Shown: positions 22,346-32,210 of the stretch, in pieces | Layout: each line of letters starts with the position of its first letter | How positions within the stretch are numbered: the stretch's first letter is position 1 | Assembly: GCA_020631735.1 (NCBI GenBank) | Contig: CM036159.1 | Span: 23,661,511-23,725,510 of the forward strand | DNA: 64,000 nt | Direction of reading: 5' to 3' | From: Saccharum officinarum | Lineage: Eukaryota; Streptophyta; Magnoliopsida; Poales; Poaceae | Notes under the pieces: generated by a model | Databases searched by the model: none | What the model was told of the DNA's origin: nothing | What the model saw: only the letters and a program-made list of their open reading frames with translations | Position numbers and translations under genes: made by a program

Positions 22346-22984
22346 CCATATACACCCTGGGGTGAATCCACCGATTGGACCAAGCGGACGTGCCGCACAA
22401 ATGTTGGTACTCAATGTGGCGACTGAGACACGCTGCACGTACCGTATCCCATACAACTACAATGATGGTTATAGCCCACACTGGGAGCAGACGTTGTCCA
22501 ACGGATTTGAGCTGAATGGGCAGATATGCCTTGCTGTGAACATCATTTACCCTCGCTGCAAGCTCCAGTTCTAGGTCATTACGCTGCTAGGTGAGCTTGA
22601 GGACAAGGATGTAAGGAAACGGTGCTCTTGTGATTTACTTCATCACAATTTCAATCTAACCTTCGTCTCTCAAGACAAATTTTAAGAAGTAACCTTCGCA
22701 TACAACTTGTCACCAGTGTGACCAAGAAAGTTGACGTGGCCTTCACCACATCAAAAGCATGGCCTGAGTGGCTATACATGCTTGGCCTAACTACCTAACT
22801 TAAAACACTTTTTTTTATTTTTGTTGAATCTCTTTTTGTTACTGACATGTAGGTCACCACCACTATAAGTATCTCTTACCCTTCCAAGTAGCTAACCCTC
22901 CCATAAAGCATATTTTCTTTGTTGTATGCACGTTTTTCACAATCCCAAAATAAATTAGTTTACATTAGTTAGTAGCCCTCACAA

Positions 22985-23520
22985 AAATAAGGCTTCGTCA
23001 GTTATTAGCCTTCATCGGTCAGTTGCCTACATCTATATTTGATTATCATCAGTCAACAGCCTTCGACAGTTATTGGCCTTCATCAATCAGTGCCCTCCAT
23101 GAACTCAGTGGCCTACATCAATATTTGATTATCTTCCGTCAACAGTCTTCGATAGTCATTGGCCTTAGTCAGTCAGTGCCCTTTAGAAGTTAGTGCCTTT
23201 TGCCTATAATTGGTTATCCTCAGTCAACAACCTTCATCAGTTATTCTCCTTCGATAGTCAGCGGCCTTTATCAGTCAGTGGACTTCGTCAGTTATTTGCC
23301 TTCGTCAGTCGGCGACCTTCGTCAGTCAGTGGCCTTCATCTGTCAGTGACCTACATTTATAATTGATTATCATCAGCCTCCGATAGTCATTGGCCTTCCT
23401 CACTCAGCGACCGTTGTCAGTCATTGGCCTTCATCAGTCACCTTCATCAATCATTGGCCTTCGTCAGTCAGCGGCCTTCGTCAGTCATTGACCTTCCTCA
23501 ACCGTCGGACCTCACCAACA
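22985..23520. repeat. Degenerate tandem array of GTCAGTCAGTGGCCTTC-like units
   Basis: Short units such as CTTCGTCAGTCAGTGGCC and CTTCATCAGTCAGTGACC recur many times. A larger period is also visible, marked by recurring TTGATTATC(A/T)TC words near 23038, 23125, 23210 and 23360, so units appear organised in higher-order blocks of roughly 80-150 bp. No long ORF crosses it. Confidence 0.7.
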
Positions 23521-24805
23521 ATCAGACTCCATCAACAATCTACATTCGGCAGCCACCCAACTTTTGAACCCTCTAACGCTAACATTTTTCCTCTTTTTTT
23601 AGGTTGTATTATTCATTTTTTCAGGTTTCTATAATATGCATCAACCCAATGTTATTTGAGCTAACCTTCGCATGAAACTAACTATGCAGGTTCCCAATTG
23701 CTAGCCATCTAAAACTATAACCCTCTTATTCGAGGGCATTATTCCTTATGTGCAGCACTTATATCTTGTTTAAGCATAACTATCATTTTTCTAGGGTGCA
23801 TGATATGTTTAGCCCTTTAATATTTTCATACAAATGCATTCACTTGCATCATCACATACATGCATGCATTACATAAATGCATTGCACCGCGTTAGCCTGA
23901 CAAAGACTTGTCCACAATCAGGTTAAAAAGTTTCAGAGACTCTCAAAAGCTTCAAAAAGCTTCTTTCGAAAAAGTCCTGTCCATAATAATCAGGCATCGG
24001 GACCTTTGCTCTTGCAAAAGCTTCAAAAAACTTAACCCCTCATCATAATATAATGACCAACCATGTTTTGTAGCAAGTAGACAGCTAGTGTCTTTTTGAG
24101 CGTCAAAAGACTTGCTAGCAAATCGATATTCGACGAAGCTACAACGCCCAACCTAAGTCCCTGAAAAATGCAGCTTATTAACTCAGCTGCATTTTCACAC
24201 GACTTCTTCGTCTTTCGATAAAAAGGAACTTCATCGACACCATCGGCATCTACACTGACATCGCCTTCACCAAGCTCTTCGACATGAGGGGCTTCACCAC
24301 CATCTTCAGTGACTTCACCAACATCGCCTCTGCCAAAATATATTTGCAAGAGGACCTTTGCCAGCACCTTCGAAAAAACCGAAACAACTCGCCTCCGTCA
24401 ACACGTCGACACGAGGGGCTTCGTCGACACCTTCGGCATCTACACCAATATCGTCTCCTCCAAACAATATTTTGTAGGAGGGCCTACGCACACATCTTCA
24501 GCAAACCACAATGACATGCCTCCCCCAACACTTCAGCAGGGGAGGCCTCATCAACATCTTCAACAAGCCTCTACGACTCGCCCACTCCACCAACACTTCA
24601 GCGAGAGGGGCTTCGCCATCATCTCCACCCACTACAACGGCTCAAGAGCCTTCATCAACACCTCCATCGTCAACGCTTATGACCACTTGCCACCATCGCA
24701 AACTCAAGGGGCTATGTCAACTCCTTTGGCACAATGGCCTACCACACCCTTCGTCAACCACTTCGGCCCGAGGGACTTACCAACTTTGATATAGGCATCT
24801 ACTTC

Positions 24806-24917
24806 CACTACCATAACTACGTCAACTACACCAAGCATGGCTAAGGATTCGGTCACAAGCGTTCCACTACTATGACTACGCTGACTACACCAAGCATGGT
24901 AAGGATTCGGTCATGAG
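24806..24917. repeat. Two-copy tandem repeat, about 58 bp
   Basis: The stretch with CCACTACCATAACTACGTC, CACCAAGCATGGCTAAGG and ATTCGGTCACAAG is repeated directly with substitutions (ATGACTACGCTGAC). Confidence 0.6.
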
Positions 24918-25510
24918 TGCAAGCCAAGAGGGGCTAGGGAGCACACATAAGGACCAGCCTCTCTAGAGCATGAAGTTTTTTCCTAGCACTCTTGAGCAAA
25001 GATTTGAAGGCCTCGAAAATGAAGACCTACGCACCAAGAAGACAGAGGAGGCGATGCCTCAGAGTTGAAGACCTATGAAGGCCTTAGAAGCAAATATCTG
25101 CTCGCCAAGACAATACCAGAGGCAAAGGCCTCAGAAATGAAGACCTACACATTGAGGAGATCGTAGAGGTGAAGACCTATGTGCCGAATGAAGCCGGTGA
25201 ACCATGTTGCAGAAGCAGTGAAGGGAACCAAAGTTCGAAGATGAAGACATTGGGAAAATCAACATCAAGGCACTTGGAGCTAGAAGTCTAAGGAGTTTGA
25301 ATATGTATAGGCTAGAGTCATGCGCGTGCTCTTTTCTCCATGCCCTTTTTTGCACAAGGTTTTTGGGATGGAGTTTTTAGTGAGGCGTGCACGTGTAGGT
25401 TGTGAAGGGCGATCCTCAGAACCAAGGTTTGAGTTGTATTGTGCCTCTTCTTATATGAGCATCTACGAGATCATGTAGTACTGGCCATAACCTAGTAGGT
25501 GAGGGGCTAC

Positions 25511-25744
25511 TGTTGGGGGAAGCCCATGTGTGTATGGGCCAAACTTCTCCTTGAAGAGGCGTAGTGGGGGTTAGTGTAGTAGCTTGTGAAATTCACCCCC
25601 ACCAAGGAGCCATATGTAAATTGTCGTTGCCTATATAATGCCGTGAGCATGAGGGCAAGTGGGCTCTCTCTTATACTCATTTGCAAACCCTCTCCTCTCC
25701 ACTCCACTCTCCCTCTCAACTGTTCAGAACCCGAGTTTCCAACA
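25511..25744 (+). mobile_element. Short LTR (234 bp), solo or 3' LTR
   Basis: It begins TGTTGGGGGA and ends TTTCCAACA, with matching short inverted ends. A purine-rich GTGAGGGGCTAC lies directly before it, as expected for a 3' LTR. An internal TATATAATG (about 25632) could be its promoter. It ends only about 70 bp from the broken end of the topoisomerase II relic. Confidence 0.6.
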
Positions 25745-25817
25745 ATCCTGTTTTTTTTCAAATATCACTAGATATAAGACCGAGCATGATTAAAGTAGGA
25801 GATGTTGTAAAACATAC

Positions 25818-27640
25818 CTGATCCGTCATAAGCATGATATGACCGTATCTCAACTTACTTGTGTTATCATACTCAACACCATGTTGTAGACCAATAATCT
25901 TTTTGATTTTATTAATTTCATCATTATTCATAATTTGATCAATGCTTGTATCTCTGACATTTAATAATTTGTCTCTCAACGAAAATATTCCATAGTACTC
26001 TCCCCCTATCTCCGCCAGACCTGCCATCTGCAGGGGACCAAACTTTTTGGTTTGTTAATAAAATAAAATAAACAAACACTCTTACAAATAAGAAGGTTTC
26101 CATTACTCATAGCAAGGGCCGTGGTTGAGTCTCCTTCGGTTAAAATCAATGTGCATTTACTAGCATGTTTTCCACCAGCAAATTTAGCATCCTCTAGTTG
26201 TGAAACTTTAACTTTTTTCTTCCTAACTACATGTGTTTTCTTTAGATCTTTTTTAATTTGGAATCTCTACCCATGTGAGAAGACTTTGAACTATTTTTTA
26301 CTTTTCAACTGCAGGAAGATCTGATAACAGTGGCACAGTCAAGGTTCACAGCCCAGGCTAACAAAATTGACTAAAATGAACTGATCATATACCCTCTTAA
26401 GAAAACCATCAAAAAGATTGTGCTTTAGTCCAAAGCTCTTCGGGTGAGTTGTCAACCTTGTCTTGGTTTGTGAATCAAAAGTAGGATTTTAGACAACAAC
26501 ATTCACAAAGATTCATAACTGGCTCTTGATATTATTCAATGATAACTTCACATTCTTATGATGTTTTTTCACAATAGCCATCAAATGGGTGGCTATTTTC
26601 TTAGAGACACAATCAACATAAGTACCACCCATAGTAGAAATCCCATTGACAAAACATAAGTACCACCCATAGTAGAAATCCCATTGACAAAACTCAACTA
26701 TGACAACCACAAAACATTAGTTAACTATCATTTCATAAGCCACTCCAAAAGAAACATAACCGACATTTACCTACTGAAACCGCCCTTCACTTAGACTCAA
26801 ACACTCCTCCCACTGATCATTTATTTTTTCATGGATTCTAAAAACAATAGCTACAAATGCAATGTGATAAGAGACGTAATTCAGTTTTTGTTTATGGCAT
26901 TACACTCAAAACTGATGCTTCTACGAAACTTTAACAGTCCTGGGAAATTCATCAGATTGTATGTACAAGTTTGACATACTGTAAGAAGCTCCGGACATGA
27001 ACACAGTTACCAACCAACTTGACATCTACTGTTTCCCCAAAAGTGGCAGCGATATCAACCACTCTCCTCATGAGAGCCACATCATTCTCATCTAAATTTG
27101 TCATTTTAAATTTGGTGAGATCGGGTTTGAATGTGGCTTTAGTCCAATTTAAGCCCCTTTCGCAATTGGTAATCTGGGGCGCTTCCATCTTGTTCATGTT
27201 TTTAGAGAAAACCTGCACGCACATTAAATACAAAAACATCAAATTTGTCTGAACACATAGCTGTCCAGTGTAACAATGAATTGATAGTGTCATGCAGATT
27301 TTAGCAGTAACATCTTTCTTGAATTTTTTTAGAATGAAGGAACATAAAAACCTTCCTGCTATAAGTTACCCCCATGCCCAATTTGAAAACCCTAAAATTT
27401 TGTCGCAAATTCAGGATTTATTGTCGTAATCAATACTAAACTATGAGCATCTTGACTGCAAAACACTATCCTTCAGATCGCACCTGAGAATACATTTTGC
27501 CGCTCCCGTCGTCTCAATCGTGAACTCTGTGGAGTAGATGTTGGTGAGCTTGGCACCATAAATTTGATGCTTGATTGGAGTGTCCTTCAACTTGAGTAAA
27601 AAGACAATGACAGATTTTTGAAAGAAGAAGATGGGAAAGC
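25818..27640 (-). pseudogene. DNA topoisomerase II fragment (pseudogene)
   Basis: Minus-strand exons match eukaryotic type II topoisomerase in order. YGAKLTNIYSTEF lies at about 27484-27563. NWTKATFKPDLTKF and the following transducer segment lie at 26967-27212. NDQWEECLSLSEG lies at 26771-26837, and GISTMGGTYVDCV through NNIKSQL at about 26350-26712. The TOPRIM start CTLILTEGDS lies at about 26120-26310, and YYGIFSLRDKLLNVR through YGHIMLMTDQ at 25818-26027. Exon borders keep GT/AG sites. Damage includes a stop after SEGRFQ (26771-26773), a frameshift after the EFTIET stretch and a 38-bp duplication. It starts after the ATPase site and stops exactly at the exon end before the metal-binding DHDGSH region. 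The enzyme passes DNA duplexes through double-strand breaks. This fragment cannot. Confidence 0.85.
26616..26691. repeat. Tandem duplication of 38 bp in the topoisomerase relic
   Basis: Two perfect copies of a 38-bp unit that starts ACATAAGTACCACCC (26616-26653, 26654-26691). The length is not a multiple of three, so it breaks the reading frame. Confidence 0.85.
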
Positions 27641-27918
27641 AAATGGGCCTGTCATACTGATGGTACGCTGCTTTGGGCCAGTCCACATGAGGCCTTCTTG
27701 TCAGTTGGGCCTCGACAAGTCCATATAAACTCATACGTCAGCCTGCCATTCTGTGGGCCCCTCGAAAGGCCGCTCACGGCCGTTGTTGCGGAAAGCGAGA
27801 ACGATGCCTCATGACCGAATCTGAACCGGTTCAGAGGGGCGCCGGCGTATCGTGCTCGCATGCCGGCCCCGCTTTTGATGTGGTGATGGGACCGACGGCG
27901 ACCGTCCACCCACACAAT

Positions 27919-28032
27919 CAACGGCTAATTGCAGCCGAAAACGATGTTAATGTTAATGACCAAAGCAGGAGACCTCAACGGCTAATCGCAGCCGAAAACG
28001 ATGTTAATGTTAACGACCAAAGCAGGAGACCT
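27919..28032. repeat. Tandem duplication of 57 bp
   Basis: Two copies, 27919-27975 and 27976-28032, of a unit starting CAACGGCTAAT and ending CAGGAGACCT, with two substitutions. The plus-strand frame stays open across both copies, but no gene is recognised. Confidence 0.85.
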
Positions 28033-28407
28033 TTATTTTAACGCCCAAGTTTACATTTGACACCATCTGTCTGCCATTTCTTCAGCACACCGGACAACGA
28101 GACTGAGACATAGGAGTATATGCGTGCGCATGCATGCATTCATGCATGGCCCATGCCACTAACATCACATCACACCGAACGGACCCAGCAGAGTGATCGA
28201 AGGCCCAGTCGCCCAGAGTGATGATAAACTGATAATCGTCGACCGTTTTCCGAACCTTCTTTGCAAATTAATCTTTTCGCCCATGATTTATGACAAATAT
28301 ATTTATGTATCTACATGATTTCGGGACGCTACTGGATCGTCCACTGCATTTCGTTCATCATTCTCCAATCAAAGAAGCTAGCAGCATGCCTGCATTAATT
28401 TCTCGCC
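28033..28407. other. 3' flank of the bZIP gene
   Basis: Holds CATGCATG-type (RY-like) words at about 28125-28150. This is downstream of the minus-strand bZIP gene and includes its probable 3' UTR. No other feature seen. Confidence 0.4.
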
Positions 28408-28938
28408 CTACGCGATCAACGAGGCGATCGTCTGCTCAATGTCCACGTGCCTGACGCTGCCGGCGGCGACAGCGGCCGCGGCGTCGTACAGGCGACCGAG
28501 GTCGAGCGCGCGGCGTGAGGCCGCGAGCCGGCGGGACAGCGCGGCGGCTTCGGCGCGCAGCCCGGCGTTGGCGAGCAGGGCGAGGGCCAGGCGGCCGCGA
28601 GCGGCGTGAGCGCCGGCCGCCAGCTCGCGCCTCCTGCGCTCCAGGACCGCGGCGGTGTCGCGGAGCTCGTCGAGGCGGCGCTGCTTCCGCGCGCGGGACC
28701 GCCGCGCGGACTCCCGGTTCGAGATCCTCCGCCGGAGGCGCCGCTCGTCGGCGGACTCCGACTCCCCCGCGGCGGCGTCGACCTCGGGCGAGGCTGCCGC
28801 CGGAGGCTGAGCTGTGAATGGGAATGGGCTGGCTGTGGGGTCGAATCCTACGAACCCGACTTGCGGCGGTGTTGCCATCGCCGCGAAGACTTGCATGTCC
28901 ATGTCGATGTAGGGCATGCAACCTGCTGTGAAGTCCAT
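28408..28938 (-). CDS. bZIP transcription factor (176 aa, intronless)
   Basis: Single exon, strongly GC-rich. The acidic, Pro/Ala-rich N-terminus is followed at residues about 67-90 by the basic region RRISNRESARRSRARKQ, with the invariant N-x7-R spacing. Next comes a leucine-zipper region (from about residue 93, with L at heptad-like spacing amid many Ala and Arg). The protein ends DIEQTIASLIA. Small intronless plant bZIPs of this shape belong to the group S type that bind ACGT-core promoters as homo- or heterodimers in the nucleus. The group assignment is inferred from size and lack of introns. The start at 28938 is supported by the upstream TATA box and pyrimidine-rich leader. No upstream sucrose-control uORF could be recognised in the short leader. 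Confidence 0.93.
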   Translation of the reverse strand: MDFTAGCMPYIDMDMQVFAAMATPPQVGFVGFDPTASPFPFTAQPPAAASPEVDAAAGESESADERRLRRRISNRESARRSRARKQRRLDELRDTAAVLERRRRELAAGAHAARGRLALALLANAGLRAEAAALSRRLAASRRALDLGRLYDAAAAVAAGSVRHVDIEQTIASLIA

Positions 28939-29023
28939 TAGGGAGAGAATGGTAATTATGTGCTAATCAGAGGAGGAGAAGAAGAGGGCAGGGAAAAGGG
29001 AGGGAAGAAGTGAAGGGCTGCAG

Positions 29024-29031
29024 TATTTATA
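29024..29031 (-). promoter_or_regulatory. TATA box of the bZIP gene
   Basis: On the minus strand CTATAAATACTGCAG lies about 86-93 bases before the ATG, and is followed by a CT-rich leader (CTTCTTCCCTCCC). The distance gives a 5' UTR of roughly 50-65 bases. This is a standard plant core promoter. Confidence 0.75.
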
Positions 29032-29344
29032 GGCGGTTTACGAGGGCATTCTGGTATTTTGTTTCTTCATTCATGATGTGGGTCTAAATGTTATAGTCAT
29101 GTACAGTATAGTGCTAGGTGATAATGCAAGCTTTTATAGATTCGCAAGATTTGTTTTTTTTTTTCAAAACACCGGATGTAAACTCATATGCAGGGGAGGT
29201 ACATAGTCCAGCGGGTGCCGGCACACACATCAAAACGTAAAAATATTGATTATATCCAAATTTTCACCGTATACATACACACTCATAGTATAATTACATG
29301 TACTTATAAGACTAACATGCACCTCTAATTTTCTTTGGTTGCTA

Positions 29345-29630
29345 CTCCCTCCGTCTCAAAAAGAATACAATTATGAGATTCATGCCTATCATAAAAGATT
29401 AAGTTTGACCAAATTTATACGGAGTAGTGGATAGTATCAATATTTATGTCTTCAAATAAATTTATTGTAAAAATACATTCCGTAATTAATCTAATGATAC
29501 TTATTTTGTATTATAATTGTTAGTATTTCTTTGTATAATGTTAGTCAAAGTTTAAATCATTTGACTACTCGAAAAACGAAAATTACATTCTTTTTTTAAA
29601 GAAAAATTACATTCTTTTAGATGAAGGGAG
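29345..29630. mobile_element. Stowaway-type MITE
   Basis: Starts CTCCCTCCGTCTC, ends ATGAAGGGAG, flanked by TA on both sides (29343-29344, 29631-29632). The interior is AT-rich and there is no ORF. A short inner duplication AAAATTACATTCTTTT is seen near its right end. Confidence 0.85.
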
Positions 29631-29632
29631 TA

Positions 29633-30375
29633 TGAAATTATGAATATAAATGCATGATTACGCGCACTCTTGTGACTCCGACACTATATTTGAGAGACTC
29701 AGTCAATAGATTGGTAGATTATAACAGTCTAATACTAATAAAAGTCTCGCTGTCAATGAACATATTGTCTCGTTGAAAAACGGAGTTGTAAGATATTAAG
29801 TCATGTCATAGGTTGTTAGAAATGCATATGATCCATTTTCTACACCGTGCTTGATTTTTTTTATCCTCGTAAAAGTTCCAGGTACAAACGTAGCGTATAG
29901 AAAGGTGCAATTATTTGAATGCATTTCAAGTTGTTGACAGTCTCTAAAGTTATGTTTCATCAAACTAAAAAGAGGAACAAAACATCATGGTTTAAGCATG
30001 AAAGTAATAGCGAAACATTTTTCATGGATTTAATTAACGTCCATGATAAGGCAAAGACAGTAGATGTTTTAGTAAAGATTCATAGATGGGGGTTGGTGGC
30101 GGCGAGGGAGTCGTTTTTGTGCTCCACTGCAGATGATTCTGATGGAAAACGACCCAAACCATAGGGATTTTATATTAAGCTTAATCATGAAGGAAGGGCG
30201 AGATATTTTATCGCCCGGTCATTCTTTGTTATCTTGAGGACTAAAGCAGATTCGGTTAGCACAGTGGTTAATTAATCTGATCATTCTAGTGTCGAATTCG
30301 ATAACACGACTAACGTGGCTAGAGGTGGGAAGGACAATCCCAACGCTACCTTAGAATCAAAACATCGTGTTCATA
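29633..30375. other. Intergenic, no gene recognised
   Basis: AT-rich, with a single open stretch of 81 codons (29919-30164, plus) that has no recognisable domain and poor composition for a grass gene. I do not call it a gene. Confidence 0.35.
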
Positions 30376-30700
30376 CCTAAATTGGCTGAATTTTGTTGAA
30401 GATGACACAGTGTGATAATAGGTACTTTATGCAAATTAGTGTAGCCAGATCTTATCATATGGGTCCTACATTAAAACCTCGGAGTCTCGGACCATGCAAC
30501 TAAAAAACTCATGTTAAGTACTTGAAGTTTTAGCAAAGTTGATTAAAATTTGTTGAAAATGACTTAGTGCGGCAGTTAAAAACTTTGTGCACATTTAGTA
30601 TGGCAATTATATTATTAACACTTGTGCGTATGAGCCCTACGGCAAAATCTATAAAAAAACTCTAAGTTCACACAATAAAATTTGCAAAAAATTGACTGAA
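30376..30700. repeat. Two degenerate direct repeats of about 160 bp
   Basis: The words TTGTTGAAGATGAC / TTGTTGAAAATGAC, ATGCAAATTAGTGTAGCCA / GTGCACATTTAGTATGGCA and ATGGGTCCTAC / ATGAGCCCTAC recur in the same order about 160 bases apart. Confidence 0.55.
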
Positions 30701-30854
30701 ATTTATATTTATTGGATATAATTGATTACAACAATAATTCAATTATTGTTGAAGTAACTATCGTGGATGATGCTTGTGCTCTCTCGGGAGGGCACTTCAC
30801 GTAGGGACGCCACAGGTTGTGCAATATTTGTATCTCCACGATAGTGGATTTTAG

Positions 30855-31479
30855 GGTTAGAACATCTCCGAGAGCTTTTCTAAAATTTATTCTCTAAATT
30901 ATCATTTGAAGAGTCATTTGAGTAAAAATCGTTTTCTATATCTTTATACACTCCAATAGCTTTTTCTATATCTAGTGCACATTCTAGAGAACCATCATCG
31001 CTCTAGCTAGCGGAGATTTGGAATAGATAATGGATTGTTAGTTTTCAACGTTCTTAGGGTTCATTAGATCGGGTATTAGACAGTAGAAAAACGATGTCTT
31101 GATTTACAACACATGCAACAAAACCTAATACACCTTCTACCGCGAGTCAGAGAGGGGGAAAAAGGTTGGAATGAGGTAGTATTGCAAACCATCAAAGGCC
31201 GTAGTGGTTGGACCAGTCGGAGTCTCGTTAGTGGACGCATCTGCGCGCCAGCAGTGACGGTCGGTGGAGATGGGAGTCGACGCAGTGAAGACGGTGGCGC
31301 AGTGAAGACGGTGGCGGCTTCCCGTCACTGGCTGCGCCCCTCTCAGATCGGGATCGGGAATATCGGTGGGGAGTGGCGGCTGAGGTGAACCTCGTACCTA
31401 GAGCCGGCCGCCCACCTCTATATATAGCGCAGTGTGATGGGGGCCCACAACCATGTAGGGTTGGGCGCCCCGATCAGGG
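30855..31479. other. Degenerate transposon-like sequence up to the assembly gap
   Basis: Contains the grass-repeat wording GAACATCTCCGAGAG and TTCTCTAAATTATCATTTG, then GC-rich sequence with a doubled GCAGTGAAGACGGTGGC (31280-31313). The first exon of the downstream NYN gene may lie here or in the gap, but I could not identify it. Confidence 0.35.
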
Positions 31480-31579
31480 NNNNNNNNNNNNNNNNNNNNN
31501 NNNNNNNNNNNNNNNNNNNNNNNNNNNNNNNNNNNNNNNNNNNNNNNNNNNNNNNNNNNNNNNNNNNNNNNNNNNNNNN
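31480..31579. other. Assembly gap (100 N)
   Basis: Exactly 100 N, the usual placeholder for a gap of unknown size. True distance and content are unknown. Confidence 0.99.
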
Positions 31580-32210
31580 TAGTTCTTGCAGATTGCAAAT
31601 CCAAAGTGCCATGTATACTGCCTGCACCATATACTTTTCTTCTAATTTTTTTCTCATCATATCTGAAATAGAATGATGACACAATCTAAGCCCATCGAAA
31701 GCAGATCTCTTACTTCAGTCAAACTGTGTGGTCTGAACATTTGAGCAGAGCCTAAAAACATGGTATATATATGTCAGCATGCATTCAATATCTATGACTG
31801 TATTACACATTTTAGAACTTCTAGCATAACAAGTTCAGACAAGTACTTACAAAACCTCTATGACTAATGAGGCCAGAGTTGAGTAAGCTTTTCAGTATAT
31901 GTGATCCATGGAGAAACTGCAAATCTTCAAAATGGATTTTTAACTACTCCAGTGTCTATCTTCCATCAGAATCCAGGATTTTTGGAAATTCAAGGCCTAG
32001 CAAGTTCGTCTATTGCATCATGTAGTACTAGAGAACTACCTTTCAATGTCATCACACCTAAAATCAAATTAAAAAGATTCATGCTAATGCTAAAGCTGAC
32101 TATTTTCCACTGGGATCACTTATCTTGAACCTAGGAGGTGGGATTTCTGCAATTTGCGACAGATCAGGAGTAGGTTGGAGCATCCTAACAATGCTGTCTC
32201 TTATTTGTAG
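31580..32210 (+). other. Probable intron or upstream part of the NYN gene
   Basis: AT-rich with no open exon that I can support. It ends in the acceptor TTATTTGTAG before the first recognised exon at 32211. Confidence 0.4.

Larger units (their letters stand above)
6450..22615 (+). pseudogene. F-box protein relic, copy 2 (split by MULE and LTR element)
   Basis: The coding remnants lie at 6450-6841, 7686-7707 and 22346-22615, colinear with copy 1. The initiation codon is lost: TTG stands at 6450-6452 where copy 1 has ATG. Between AKDV and CSKG about 300 bp of the copy 1 sequence is deleted. The part after the LTR element contains the ATETRCTYRIPYNY stretch and ends near a stop in QF*VITLL at about 22575. 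The joins are exact. Copy 1 reads CCGGTGGAGACCGGCCATAT without a break where copy 2 has the MULE and then the Tekay-like element. It is a dead tandem duplicate. Confidence 0.78.
22621..25510 (+). other. Repetitive sequence, probable interior of a non-autonomous LTR element
   Basis: There is no recognisable gag or pol. It is built from degenerate repeats: a GTCAGTCAGTGGCC array (22985-23520), GAGGGGCTTC-containing repeats (about 24285-24640), a doubled TACACCAAGCATGG unit and GAAGACCTA-type repeats (25020-25180). It runs into a PPT-like GTGAGGGGCTAC and an LTR at 25511. No matching 5' LTR is visible, so the element is truncated or its left end was lost. Confidence 0.5.

Noticed and set aside
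29919..30164. 81-codon ORF on the plus strand
   Set aside because: AT-rich, no known motif, no promoter. Probably chance.
30250..30300. tRNA-derived SINE (A box GGTTAGCACAGTGG, weak B box TGTCGAATTCG)
   Set aside because: The B box is poor, no target duplication or 3' tail is visible, and a tRNA fold cannot be drawn.
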